The position numbers and the translations under genes are program-made. The notes below the pieces were generated by a model. That model was not told the DNA's origin and did not search any database. It worked only from the letters and a program-made list of their open reading frames with translations. Positions 1 through 9,014 of a DNA stretch of 64,000 nucleotides are shown one piece after another; the stretch's first letter is position 1; each line of letters begins with the position of its first letter. This DNA comes from an uncultured Holophaga sp. (lineage in GTDB: Bacteria > Acidobacteriota > Holophagae > Holophagales > Holophagaceae), in the NCBI RefSeq assembly GCF_963677305.1, contig NZ_OY781925.1:1837501-1901500 (forward strand). The letters are read 5' to 3'.

Positions 1-1085
<1,085 letters not shown>

Positions 1086-1289
1086 TTCATCAATCAATTT
1101 CATGCACACAAAGGTGCGCGTTTCGGAAGGCTTTTTGAAGAAAAGCCGTAGAGCGCGGCAGTCCAGGCTTGAGCAAAGCTCAAACTGGAATGCCAAGCGG
1201 CCGAAACCGCCCGTCAGGACGCTCTCGAGAGAGCCTCCCTTAATTCACCCTTCGAATTTGAAAAGCAAGACGACAAGTTCAACGACTTC
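1086..1289 (+). other. 23S-5S internal transcribed spacer
   Basis: About 200 bases lie between the two rRNA genes. No tRNA cloverleaf is visible. The spacer contains short inverted repeats (TTGAGC-AAA-GCTCAA at about 1170-1184, and CTCTCGAGAG near 1222), which would fold in the transcript and may serve rRNA processing. No protein-coding signal was accepted here. Confidence 0.6.
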
Positions 1290-1403
1290 GTCGTGGCTAT
1301 ACCCTGGAGGTCACACCCGTTCCCATTCCGAACACGGCAGTTAAGCTCCAGAGGGCCGATGATACTGCCAGGGACACTGGTGGGAAAGTAGGTCGCCGCG
1401 ACG
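1289..1403 (+). rRNA. rrf: 5S ribosomal RNA
   Basis: The stretch has the 5S landmarks: the CCATTCCGAACACGG loop region around 1322-1336 and GGGAAAGTAGGTCGCCGC near the 3' end. The ends are set by pairing of the terminal helix (GTCGTGGC at 1290-1297 with GCCGCGAC at 1395-1402, including G-U pairs). The length of about 115 nt is normal. It is the last gene of the rRNA operon. Confidence 0.95.
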
Positions 1404-1413
1404 TTAAATATCT

Positions 1414-1440
1414 AGGCCGCCCCCCAAGGGCGGCCTTTTT
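1414..1440 (+). terminator. Rho-independent terminator of the rRNA operon
   Basis: A GC-rich stem (GGCCGCCC at 1415-1422 with GGGCGGCC at 1428-1435) is followed directly by five T residues. It sits about 10 nt after 5S rRNA. The methyltransferase gene on the other strand ends just beyond it. Confidence 0.9.
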
Positions 1441-1448
1441 GCGTACGC

Positions 1449-2489
1449 TCAATGCTCCAGTTGCAGAGGATAGCGTCCCAGCGTCCGGGCGGCCTCGGCG
1501 ATGGTGCCAATGATCTCTTCGGGCACTGAGATCGGAAGTTCGCCGAGCTGGTCCGTGAGGACGAATCCACCTCCAGGCCCACCGAGGGCCAGAGCCTTTC
1601 TGACCTCTTCTGTGGCCTGGGCTGCGGACCAGTGGATCATGGCGATTCCGTTCAGGTTGCCAGCGAGAGCGAGCTGGCCCTTGCAGCGCGTCTTCATCTC
1701 TGCGAGCTCATCACCGAAGCCGACGCTGACCCCGGCTGGAGACAGCGTCAGGATGGTGTCGAGAGCGGAACCGACGGAGGCCGATCCCAGGTGGAAGAGC
1801 ACGGGCCGCTTCAAGGCAGGCAGGATGTCGGCGGCGACCCTGGCCCCGGTCTCCTGATACAAGGGGAGGGGTATCAGGCTTCCGGAGGCGAGGGGATCGC
1901 CGTACACCAGGGCGGAGGCCCCGGCATCGGCCTGGGCCTCCGCCCACTCAAGGGCAAAGGCGGTGTTGGCGGTCATCAGCGACCAGAAGGTCGGGCGGTC
2001 CTCATAGAGCAGATCCAGGTAGGCACTGAAGCCGATCTGGAAAATCGGCAGAGCGAAGGGTGAGAGGATCTGTCCAATGATGGGCACTTCGTCCGCAACC
2101 CTGCTCCGCAGATGGCGGATCCCCGTGAGTATCTGCTGGAGACGGGGGGAATCCCGAACCCTCGGAGGCTCCACTCCCCTGGTTAGCTCTTTGGGGCCGA
2201 AGAGGGGTGCACCGGCGTTGGGGGAACCCTCGTCGCTGAAGAGGCTCTCGCCGCCCCAGCCTTCATATTCCACAGCTGCATAGGGAATCCCTGCGAGGGC
2301 GTCGGTTCCGTAACGCTCCCGCAGCTTGATCTGACCTTCGGCGCAGGCCTTCGGATCCCGGAAGTAGCTAGGAAGGTCGAGACCGACAGCCTTCGCTCCG
2401 TGAAGCACCAGGGAGAGGATGAAGGGTACCCGATCGCCTTCGGTGTGCATGAGTGCCGCCTGGATCCTTTGGGTGGAGGTCATCGGCAT
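1449..2489 (-). CDS. UroD-fold corrinoid methyltransferase (MtaA/CmuA-like)
   Basis: A protein of about 346 aa of the uroporphyrinogen-decarboxylase superfamily (N-terminal TSTQRIQAALMHTEGDRVPF, a conserved opening in MtaA-like methyltransferases). It overlaps the end of a corrinoid-protein gene by 10 nt, so the pair probably moves a methyl group between the cobamide and a donor or acceptor. The start was taken at ATG 2489 with GGGGGAA upstream; a second ATG lies two codons in. Oddity: the H-x-C and late Cys zinc ligands of MtaA-type enzymes are not obvious (HLGS and TDQLGELP stand in those regions), so the metal site or substrate may differ. True uroporphyrinogen decarboxylase is unlikely given the corrinoid partner. 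The substrate is unknown. Confidence 0.75.
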   Translation of the reverse strand: MPMTSTQRIQAALMHTEGDRVPFILSLVLHGAKAVGLDLPSYFRDPKACAEGQIKLRERYGTDALAGIPYAAVEYEGWGGESLFSDEGSPNAGAPLFGPKELTRGVEPPRVRDSPRLQQILTGIRHLRSRVADEVPIIGQILSPFALPIFQIGFSAYLDLLYEDRPTFWSLMTANTAFALEWAEAQADAGASALVYGDPLASGSLIPLPLYQETGARVAADILPALKRPVLFHLGSASVGSALDTILTLSPAGVSVGFGDELAEMKTRCKGQLALAGNLNGIAMIHWSAAQATEEVRKALALGGPGGGFVLTDQLGELPISVPEEIIGTIAEAARTLGRYPLQLEH

Positions 2490-3118
2490 GGTTCCCCCAG
2501 GAAGTGGCGGGCGTAGCGGAGCGCGTCGCTGGCGGAACTGCCGACATTTTGCAGGCCTAGGAGGTGGCCAAGCTCCGGGTCCAGGCGGAAGGGGGCCCCT
2601 CCTACCACCAGAGGCGGGGCCCCCGGCGTGCTGGCCAGGGTCCTCTGAACCTGCCCCAGGTGGATGGCCGAGTGGACCATGAGCACTGAGACCATCAGGA
2701 GATCCACCTTGTCGGACAGGGCTTTTTCGATCAGGTGTGCTGGCTTTACGCCCCCACCATAGTCCATGACTCGGTAGCCGGCAGAGCGGAGCATGCTGGT
2801 GATGATCCGCTTGCCCAAGAGGTGGAAGTCCTCCAGGACAGCCACCCCAATGAGGGGCCCCGGCCCTGTGGGCTGGGTCGGTTGCTTCAGCAGGGATGCC
2901 ATCGCCTCTTCGCAGATGCGTCCCGCCATGTAGACTTCCGCCAAGGCCAGTTCCCCCCGTTCCCAGGCTCTGCCGATCTCCTCCAGGGCTGGGACGACCA
3001 GGGCCTCGAGTCTTCGGATGGAGAAGTCGCCACTGCGGGCCTCTTCCAGCAGTCTCCAGCAACGAGCCCTGTCGAAGGCCAGCAGGGACTCGATGAACAG
3101 TCGGACAGGTGGGGACAT
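2480..3118 (-). CDS. Corrinoid (B12-binding) protein of a methyltransferase system
   Basis: A 212-aa protein with the two-domain layout of methyltransferase corrinoid proteins: a helical cap (about 1-85) and a Rossmann-type B12 domain. The cobalt-ligating motif is D97-F-H99-L-L-G102, matching DxHxxG, followed by S-V-L and VVGG for the nucleotide tail. The usual GD-x-HDIG is changed to ED-F-HLLG, so it is a divergent member. The start at ATG 3118 has AAGGAG five bases upstream; the frame is open 16 codons further but without a better site. It is translationally coupled to the methyltransferase downstream. It probably carries the methyl group as methylcob(III)amide. Confidence 0.8.
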   Translation of the reverse strand: MSPPVRLFIESLLAFDRARCWRLLEEARSGDFSIRRLEALVVPALEEIGRAWERGELALAEVYMAGRICEEAMASLLKQPTQPTGPGPLIGVAVLEDFHLLGKRIITSMLRSAGYRVMDYGGGVKPAHLIEKALSDKVDLLMVSVLMVHSAIHLGQVQRTLASTPGAPPLVVGGAPFRLDPELGHLLGLQNVGSSASDALRYARHFLGEPCR

Positions 3119-3187
3119 GGCTCCTTGGGGGCGTCCGGCTGCAGGCCGGGTGGCACAGCCCTTCATCGGATCATCAATCCCCTGGCC

Positions 3188-3595
3188 TTAGGATGGGGAC
3201 GTACCACCCCCACCAGCGCCGATGGCATGGGTGATCGCCTGATGGCCGAAGGACTCCAGAGCGATACGGCGGAAGCGCCCGGTGTGTCCCCAGTCCTTCT
3301 CGCCAGCGTGCCAGAGGTGATAGTGAATCAGCTCATGTTCCAGGACCCTCCGCAGGAGTTGTGAAGGATCCTGGCACCAAGTGCCACAGGCTTGGACGGG
3401 CCAGGATCGGTCTCGGCGGCGGAGGAGGGGCACCGAGAGGCGAATCTCAGGGTGGGGGCATCCCCGCCTGTCCCTGGAGAGGACGAAGAGGCCTGCACAG
3501 CGGGAGAGCCGGGGGGACCAGGAGAGGTCTGGCAGCGGAATATCCCAGCCCGCCTCCAGGAGGATCGCCTGGGCCTGGAGGCGGAGGGTGCTCAT
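3188..3595 (-). CDS. SprT-like zinc metalloprotease domain protein
   Basis: A 135-aa protein with HELIHYHLWH (HExxH zinc motif plus the third histidine region) followed by WGHTGRFRRIA, the pattern of the SprT-like family (HELxHxxxxxxGxxHGxxF). Only the metallopeptidase core is present, and a C-terminal zinc ribbon is not seen. It starts 17 nt after aspS and is followed about 70 nt later by the corrinoid gene, so it may be co-transcribed with aspS. SprT-like proteins in eukaryotes cut DNA-protein crosslinks; the bacterial role is poorly defined. Confidence 0.75.
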   Translation of the reverse strand: MSTLRLQAQAILLEAGWDIPLPDLSWSPRLSRCAGLFVLSRDRRGCPHPEIRLSVPLLRRRDRSWPVQACGTWCQDPSQLLRRVLEHELIHYHLWHAGEKDWGHTGRFRRIALESFGHQAITHAIGAGGGGTSPS

Positions 3596-3612
3596 GCTCA
3601 GTCGTCCCGTCC

Positions 3613-5571
3613 TCAGTCCTCGAAGAGCCGGGTCGTCTCCACCTTGACCACCTCGCCGTCCAGCACCACGGTGCTGGTGGAGGCCGGTGAAGTGGCCGTC
3701 AGGGTTTTCAGGGCCGACATGGGGGCCTTGAGTTCCTCTGGGACGCTCTCGAAGAACATGACTCCGGCGCGGTACTGCTGGGGCTTGGCGTGTTGGATCT
3801 CCAACTCCTGGAGCTGCCGGGGGTCCACTTCGCTGGGGGCCTCCATCATCAGGCAGCGGGCCTGGGCTGTCTTGGGGAAGGCGATGACCTCACGGATGTT
3901 GTCCACCCCTGCCAGGAGCATGACCAGGCGGTCCAGGCCCAGGGCCAGGCCGCCGTGAGGCGGAGCGCCGAAGCTGAGGGCGTCAAGGAGGAAGCCGAAC
4001 TTGTCCTGGGCCTCCTCCTGGGGGATGCCGATGGCCCTGAACATGCGGGTCTGGGTCTCGGTGTCGTGGATGCGGATGGAGCCGCCGCCCACCTCGTACC
4101 CATTGAGCACCAGGTCGTAGGCCACCGCACGGCAGGCCCCGGGGTCAGTCTCCAGGAGCTCGATGTCATCAGGGTGGGGGCTGGTGAAGGGATGATGACA
4201 AGCCACGAAGCGGCGGGATTCCTCGTCCCAGTCGAAGAGGGGGAAGTCCACCACCCAGAGGAACTCGAAGCGGGACTCGTCCAGGAGGCCGAACTGCTTG
4301 GCCAAGCGCACCCGGAGCTCACCCAGGACCCGGGAGGTCTGGGCATCGGCACCCACGGCGAAGATGGCCAGGCCGTGCCCCTCGGCGCCAAGGGCGGCCT
4401 TCAGGTCCGATTCCTGGGCCTCGCTGAGGAACTTTTTGAAGCTGGAGGCCATGCCCTCCTTGCCCCACTTCACATAGGGCAGCCCCCCGGCACCCAGCTG
4501 CTTGGCAGCCTCCTGCATCTCATCAAGCTGTTTGCGGCTGAGCGCGCCGGGGTTCTCACCCGGGAAGAAGACCGCCCGCACCCGGCGCTGGCCCTGGGAA
4601 TCGGCTGCGGCCCGGAAGAGGTTGAACTCGCTCTGGGCGAAGAGGGGGGTGAGATCCTGGATCTTCAGCGAGCAGCGGAGATCGGGTTTATCGGAGCCAT
4701 ACCACTCCATGGCGTCCCGGTAGGGCAGGCGGGCGAAGGGGCCCTGGGCGGTCTTCCCGGCCAGGGGCGCCAGTTCGGCCATGAGTCCCTCGACCATGCT
4801 CTGGACATCCTCCTGCCGGACGAAGCTCATCTCCATGTCCACCTGTGTGAACTCGGGCTGGCGGTCCGCCCGCAGATCCTCGTCCCGGAAGCAGCGGCAG
4901 ATCTGGATGTAGCGCTCGAAGCCCGAGACTTGGAGGAGCTGCTTGAAGAGCTGGGGGCTCTGGGGAAGGGCGAAGAACTCACCGGGGTGGACCCGGCTCG
5001 GAACCAGGTAGTCCCGGGCGCCTTCGGGCGTGGACTTGCCCAGGATCGGGGTTTCAACCTCGATGAAGTCGTGGCGCCGGAAGTAGTTGCGGATGATGTT
5101 GGAGGTCTCGCTGCGGAGGACGAGGTTGCGCTGCAGTTTCTCGCGGCGGAGATCCAGGAATCGGTATTTGAGCCGGAGGTCCTCATTGGCCTCCTGACTG
5201 GCGTCATCCACGGGGATGGGAGGCGTCTGGGCGGTATTGAGGATGCGGAGCTCCGTCAGACGGACCTCAATCTCACCGGTGGGGAGGTTGGGGTTCTTCT
5301 GCTCGCGTTCGGCCACCAGACCCTCGGCCCCCAGCACGAACTCGCTGCGGACCGCCTTGAGTCGGGCCAGAAGCTCGGGGCTCACCTGGGTCTCGTCCGC
5401 CACCAGCTGCACGACCCCCCAGCGATCCCGCAGGTCCAGAAAGACCAGGGAACCGAGATTGCGGATGCGTTTGCACCAGCCGAGGAGGCGGACCTGCTGG
5501 CCGGCATGGCTGAGGCGGAGCTCGCCATTGCGGTGGGAACGGGTGAAGTCGGAGAGGCGGTCGAGTTTCAT
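3613..5571 (-). CDS. aspS: Aspartyl-tRNA synthetase, bacterial type with C-terminal extension
   Basis: A class II synthetase of 652 aa that charges tRNA-Asp (or Asp/Asn). In order: an N-terminal OB-fold anticodon-binding domain (VRLLGWCKRIRNLGSLVFLDLRDR), motif 1, motif 2 (FRDEDLRADRQPEFTQVDME), the bacterial GAD insertion in the middle, and motif 3 (GLALGLDRLVMLLAG). Typical bacterial AspRS is about 590 aa. Here some 60 extra residues follow the usual end (after EIQHAKPQQY), with a low-complexity TATSPASTSTVV stretch. This tail is the unusual part and its role is unknown. A 621-codon open frame on the opposite strand is a GC-rich shadow. Confidence 0.97.
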   Translation of the reverse strand: MKLDRLSDFTRSHRNGELRLSHAGQQVRLLGWCKRIRNLGSLVFLDLRDRWGVVQLVADETQVSPELLARLKAVRSEFVLGAEGLVAEREQKNPNLPTGEIEVRLTELRILNTAQTPPIPVDDASQEANEDLRLKYRFLDLRREKLQRNLVLRSETSNIIRNYFRRHDFIEVETPILGKSTPEGARDYLVPSRVHPGEFFALPQSPQLFKQLLQVSGFERYIQICRCFRDEDLRADRQPEFTQVDMEMSFVRQEDVQSMVEGLMAELAPLAGKTAQGPFARLPYRDAMEWYGSDKPDLRCSLKIQDLTPLFAQSEFNLFRAAADSQGQRRVRAVFFPGENPGALSRKQLDEMQEAAKQLGAGGLPYVKWGKEGMASSFKKFLSEAQESDLKAALGAEGHGLAIFAVGADAQTSRVLGELRVRLAKQFGLLDESRFEFLWVVDFPLFDWDEESRRFVACHHPFTSPHPDDIELLETDPGACRAVAYDLVLNGYEVGGGSIRIHDTETQTRMFRAIGIPQEEAQDKFGFLLDALSFGAPPHGGLALGLDRLVMLLAGVDNIREVIAFPKTAQARCLMMEAPSEVDPRQLQELEIQHAKPQQYRAGVMFFESVPEELKAPMSALKTLTATSPASTSTVVLDGEVVKVETTRLFED

Positions 5572-5721
5572 AGCCTTTCAGGATCGCACCTTGGCCGGAG
5601 TCCCTCAAGGCATTGGACCCCCTCAGGGGCAACCGGGCTGCATGTTCAGCTTTGATGTTATGTTTCATGCTGATGGCAAATCGAGTCGGAGCCTGGGCTC
5701 CCGTGCAAGGAGGGATCCTGA

Positions 5722-6450
5722 ATGCCGAAGAGGACCAAAACGGGAGACTCCGGAGCGCTGGCCTCCCCACCCTTGACCCGGGTCTCCCGCCGGCAGCTCC
5801 AGACGCGGCAGCGCCTTCTGAAGGCGGCCTATGAGGTGATGTCTGCCCAGGGTGTGGACGGGGCTACGATCCAGGAAATCACGGCCCGGGCCGATGTGGG
5901 CTTCGGTACCTTCTACAGCTACTTCCGCTCCAAGGACGAGCTGGCTTCCCAGGTGCTGGACTGCCTCATCAATGACCTGGGCCGGCGCAATGACCAAGCC
6001 ACCCAGCCGTGGAAGGGGAAAGATCCGGCCCGTGTCCAGGCTTTCTCGGCCAGGCTCACCGTCCGAGAGGCCATCTCCCAGCCCATGTGGCACTGGTGGG
6101 CCCGTCGGCCGGACCTCCTGGCCGACCGGATGCAGGAGAGCTTCAAGCCTTTCGGGGTCCGGGACATCCTTCTGGCGGTGGAGGAGGGCGTCTATCAGGT
6201 GGAACGCGCTGAGGCCGAAGCTGTGTGGAGCCAGCTGATCTGGCTCATGGTCGGTGGCCTACGGGATGTGATCGTGGGCAAGCAGCCGGCCACCCACGAG
6301 CGCCTGATCGCCGAGCTCCTGATGAGGGTTCTGGGGGTCTCCATCGAGACCGCCCACGAGATCACGACCGCTCCTCTGCCGGATTATCCGGGGGCCGACA
6401 TCGACTTCTCCTATGACGCAAAGTCCGATCCGGCCATGCAGACCGGTTGA
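5722..6450 (+). CDS. TetR-family regulator, paralog 1 of 3
   Basis: A 242-aa protein with an N-terminal TetR helix-turn-helix (TRQRLLKAAYEVMSAQGVDGATIQEITARADVGFGTFYSYFRSKDEL, about 28-72). The ligand domain contains W-W-x-R-x-PDLLADRM and a C-terminal P-x-Y-P-x-ADIDFSY tail, both shared with the TetR proteins at 13535-14206 and 15980-16717. It lies 278 bp upstream of a corrinoid methyltransferase in the same direction and is divergent from aspS. It probably senses a substrate or product of the one-carbon island, but the ligand cannot be read from sequence. Confidence 0.85.
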   Translation: MPKRTKTGDSGALASPPLTRVSRRQLQTRQRLLKAAYEVMSAQGVDGATIQEITARADVGFGTFYSYFRSKDELASQVLDCLINDLGRRNDQATQPWKGKDPARVQAFSARLTVREAISQPMWHWWARRPDLLADRMQESFKPFGVRDILLAVEEGVYQVERAEAEAVWSQLIWLMVGGLRDVIVGKQPATHERLIAELLMRVLGVSIETAHEITTAPLPDYPGADIDFSYDAKSDPAMQTG

Positions 6451-6728
6451 ACCGGCCTCTCTGGCCTTGGTGACGCCCCGTTCCGGAGAGATTCCGGGCG
6501 GGGCGTAAAAAATGATTAAAAATCAAAATTGACATGAAATCGAAATCGTCCCAGACTCGGGGCGTACTTGAAGCCGATTCCATCCATCAACCCATGAGGC
6601 CCCCCAGCCGATCCTCCTATCTGTGGAGGAGTTGTGCGGGACAACAGGCCTTGCTCCCGCTTGCCCCTGATCCCGATCCCTCGGGCACCCTTGCAGGATT
6701 CCCCCCCCCATCCCTCCAGGAGACCCCC
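6451..6728 (+). promoter_or_regulatory. Leader and promoter region of methyltransferase gene, with palindrome
   Basis: A non-coding region of 278 bp. An AT-rich patch carries a palindrome TGATT-AAA-AATCA (about 6513-6525), directly followed by CAAAATTGAC (6524-6533), which holds a possible -35 (TTGACA at 6529). CAAAATTGAC recurs upstream of the other methyltransferase at 8987-8996. The ribosome-binding GGAG before 6729 is clear. The palindrome is a candidate operator for the TetR protein immediately upstream. This is inference from position. Confidence 0.4.
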
Positions 6729-7862
6729 ATGGCCCACGACGTCATGACACCCGAAGCCCGAATCCAGGCCACCATCGATCTCCAGCCTGTGGACCGCGTG
6801 GTCTGCGCGCCCATGATCGACCAGTACGCCGGCCAGTTCGCCGGAATCACCAACAAGGTCTTCATGCACGACTGGGAGCAGTGCATGGCCGCCATCGACA
6901 AGGTGAAGGAGGCCTATCCCATCTGGGACAGTAATCCCTTTATCATGTGCGAGCGCGTTGCGCCCTACATGAACATCATCGGTCTGATGCAGACCAAGAT
7001 GCCGGGCTATGGACTGGACGACAACGCCTCCTTCCAGATGCATGAGTTCGAGGCCTCCACCCGCGAGGATCTGGACATCCTCATCAACGAAGGACTCTTT
7101 CCCTACATCATGAAGTTCTGGAGCGTGGCCCATGGGTCGACCCCCGAGCAGCAGCTGGCGGCTCTGCCCGAGAAGGCCAAGCTTCACCTGGACGAGGTGA
7201 AGCGGACCCTGGCCCGGGGCCAGAGCCCCACCTGGTCCATCCTTGGGGGATCCGGCCCCGATGTGATCTCCATGACCCGTTCCCTGGAGAAGTTCTTCCG
7301 GGATGTCCGTCAGATTCCCGACAAGCTCTACCTGGCCATGGAGCGGGTCACAGATGAGATGATCGCCATCCTTGCCGCCCAGGCTGACCAGACCGGTATC
7401 CGCCGGGCCTTCATCGGGGATTCCCGCAGCAGCGCTCAGTGGCTCTCCCTCAAGGTCTTCGAGAACCTGCTCCTGCCCATCATGAAGCGTCTGATCAACG
7501 GACTTGCTGAGAAGGACATCATTGCCATCTACCACGCCGACACTGACTGGACGGACAACCTGGAATACCTGCTCCAGCTCCCCGCCAAGAAGTTCGTCTT
7601 CCAGCTCGATGGGGCCACCGACATCTTCAGAGCCAAGGATGTGCTCCGTGGCCACTGCGCCATCATGGGTGATGTCCCCGCCTCGGTCCTCACCATCGGA
7701 ACCCCGGGGGATGTGGATGCCTACGCCAAGAAGCTGATCGAATACGTCGGCAAGGATGGGGGCTTCCTCTACTCGACGGGCTGCTGCGCCCCCATGAACG
7801 CCAAGCACGAGAACATGAAGGCCTTCTTCGACGCCGTTGACAAGTACGGCCGTTACAACTGA
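6729..7862 (+). CDS. UroD-fold methyltransferase, corrinoid-dependent (O-demethylase type)
   Basis: A 377-aa member of the uroporphyrinogen-decarboxylase superfamily (EARIQATIDLQPVDRVVCAP at the start). A corrinoid-protein gene and a second methyltransferase follow, so it is probably methyltransferase I or II of a substrate:corrinoid:tetrahydrofolate system. Conserved late motifs are IYHADTDW and STGCCAPMNAKHENMKAF; a histidine and a Cys pair could serve as metal ligands. The ATG at 6729 has GGAG about 8 bases upstream. The frame is open further 5' but lacks another good site. Vanillate/syringate O-demethylases such as MtvB/OdmB belong to this family; the actual substrate is unknown. Confidence 0.8.
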   Translation: MAHDVMTPEARIQATIDLQPVDRVVCAPMIDQYAGQFAGITNKVFMHDWEQCMAAIDKVKEAYPIWDSNPFIMCERVAPYMNIIGLMQTKMPGYGLDDNASFQMHEFEASTREDLDILINEGLFPYIMKFWSVAHGSTPEQQLAALPEKAKLHLDEVKRTLARGQSPTWSILGGSGPDVISMTRSLEKFFRDVRQIPDKLYLAMERVTDEMIAILAAQADQTGIRRAFIGDSRSSAQWLSLKVFENLLLPIMKRLINGLAEKDIIAIYHADTDWTDNLEYLLQLPAKKFVFQLDGATDIFRAKDVLRGHCAIMGDVPASVLTIGTPGDVDAYAKKLIEYVGKDGGFLYSTGCCAPMNAKHENMKAFFDAVDKYGRYN

Positions 7863-7876
7863 CCTCATCCTCCCTC

Positions 7877-8008
7877 CGGCTCTGGAGATCATCCCGAAGC
7901 TCCAGGAGGGCCTGAACAGCGTCACCACGGCCTTCGACGGGGCCGAGGCGTACTGAGGCTCCCCAGGACCCGGTGGAGTCTGCCAAGAAGTTCCTGGGTG
8001 TCGAGTCG
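7877..8008 (+). pseudogene. Decayed, internally deleted corrinoid-protein gene
   Basis: Between the methyltransferase and the intact corrinoid gene, about 130 bp match separate parts of that gene. Bases 7878-7918 match 8415-8455 (CTGGAGATCATC...AAGCTCCAGGAGGGC) with few changes. The stretch 7921-7941 resembles the GACCACCGCTTTCGACGG region near 8761-8778. Bases 7944-8004 match the 3' end at 8889-8949 (GCGTACTG...GGTGGAGTCTGCCAAGAAG). The B12-binding His motif is missing and the pieces are collapsed together, so no functional product can result. It is the residue of a tandem duplication. Confidence 0.75.
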
Positions 8009-8324
8009 TCCCCGGGCATGGGGAAAGAAGGCCGTTCCAGCCTGGGATGGCCTTTTGTTTAGTAAAACGGTTGAAAAATCCAAAAAGAGCCTGAAAAGAC
8101 ATCGAAAGTCTTAGTTGAACTGTATTCATTTATGTGGCAAATTCACTTCTGTTCCCAAACGAGTTGAGGCTGGCCCCTGCAAGACCCTTGCGTCCCGGAT
8201 GCCGTCCGTCCATGACGTTCCCCAGCCTCTGAGGCAAACGGCCTGGTCCTGAGTCCTGTCGCCTCTTGCCTGTCGCAACAGCTCCGGGCAAGCTGCCCCC
8301 TTTTCTCCCATAGGAGTCCTAGAC

Positions 8325-8954
8325 ATGAGTAACACGCTCATCAACGCCATGGCGGATCTCGAGGAGTCCGTCCTCACCGCTGAAGTGAAGTCCCTGCAGG
8401 CCCAGGGCGTGCCCGCGCTGGAGATCATCCAGAAGCTCCAGGAGGGCATGAACATCGTCGGCAAGCGCTATGAGGAGAAGGAATACTACCTCTCCGAGCT
8501 GATCATGTCGGCCGAGATCTTCAAGGAGGCCGCTGCCCTCATCGGTGGGGATCTGGACGCCGGGGATGCCCCCAGCCACGGCACCATGGTGATGGGCACC
8601 ATCTATGGCGATATCCACGACATCGGAAAGAACATCGTCACCACCGTCATGAGCTGCAATGGCTTCAAGGTCATCGACCTCGGGGTGGATGTCCCCACGG
8701 CCCGATACATTGAAGCCATCAAGGAGCACAAGCCCCAGATTGTGGGCATATCCTGTCTCCTGACCACCGCTTTCGACGGCATGAAGGAATGCATCGCCTC
8801 CATTGAGGCCGCCGGGCTGAGGGATGGTCTCAAGATCCTCATCGGTGGCGGGCCCTGTGACCAGACCACAGCGGACTATGTGGGCGCCGATGCCTACTGC
8901 AAGACAGCCCAGGATTCGGTTGAGTACTCCAAAAGGCTTCTGGGGATCGCCTGA
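8325..8954 (+). CDS. Corrinoid protein (dimethylamine/methoxyaryl type)
   Basis: A 209-aa methyl-carrier protein with an N-terminal helical cap (1-85) and a B12 domain with the canonical G95-D-I-H98-D-I-G101-K-N motif, S-C-L-L, and GGGPC near the C-terminus. His98 would be the lower cobalt ligand. It stands between two UroD-fold methyltransferases in the same orientation, the arrangement expected for a methyltransferase I/corrinoid/methyltransferase set. A long leader (8010-8324) with its own AT-rich stretch precedes it, so it may have its own promoter. No activator (RamA-like iron-sulfur protein) is in the window. Confidence 0.92.
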   Translation: MSNTLINAMADLEESVLTAEVKSLQAQGVPALEIIQKLQEGMNIVGKRYEEKEYYLSELIMSAEIFKEAAALIGGDLDAGDAPSHGTMVMGTIYGDIHDIGKNIVTTVMSCNGFKVIDLGVDVPTARYIEAIKEHKPQIVGISCLLTTAFDGMKECIASIEAAGLRDGLKILIGGGPCDQTTADYVGADAYCKTAQDSVEYSKRLLGIA

Positions 8955-9014
8955 GACTGTCCGCTCCATTTGAAATGAAATCAGTGCAAAATTGACTGAG
9001 ATTCGAGGTGCTGA

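Noticed and set aside
3790..5655. 621-codon open frame opposite aspS
   Set aside because: It is a high-GC antisense shadow. aspS has all class II synthetase motifs and the antisense product has no recognisable domain.
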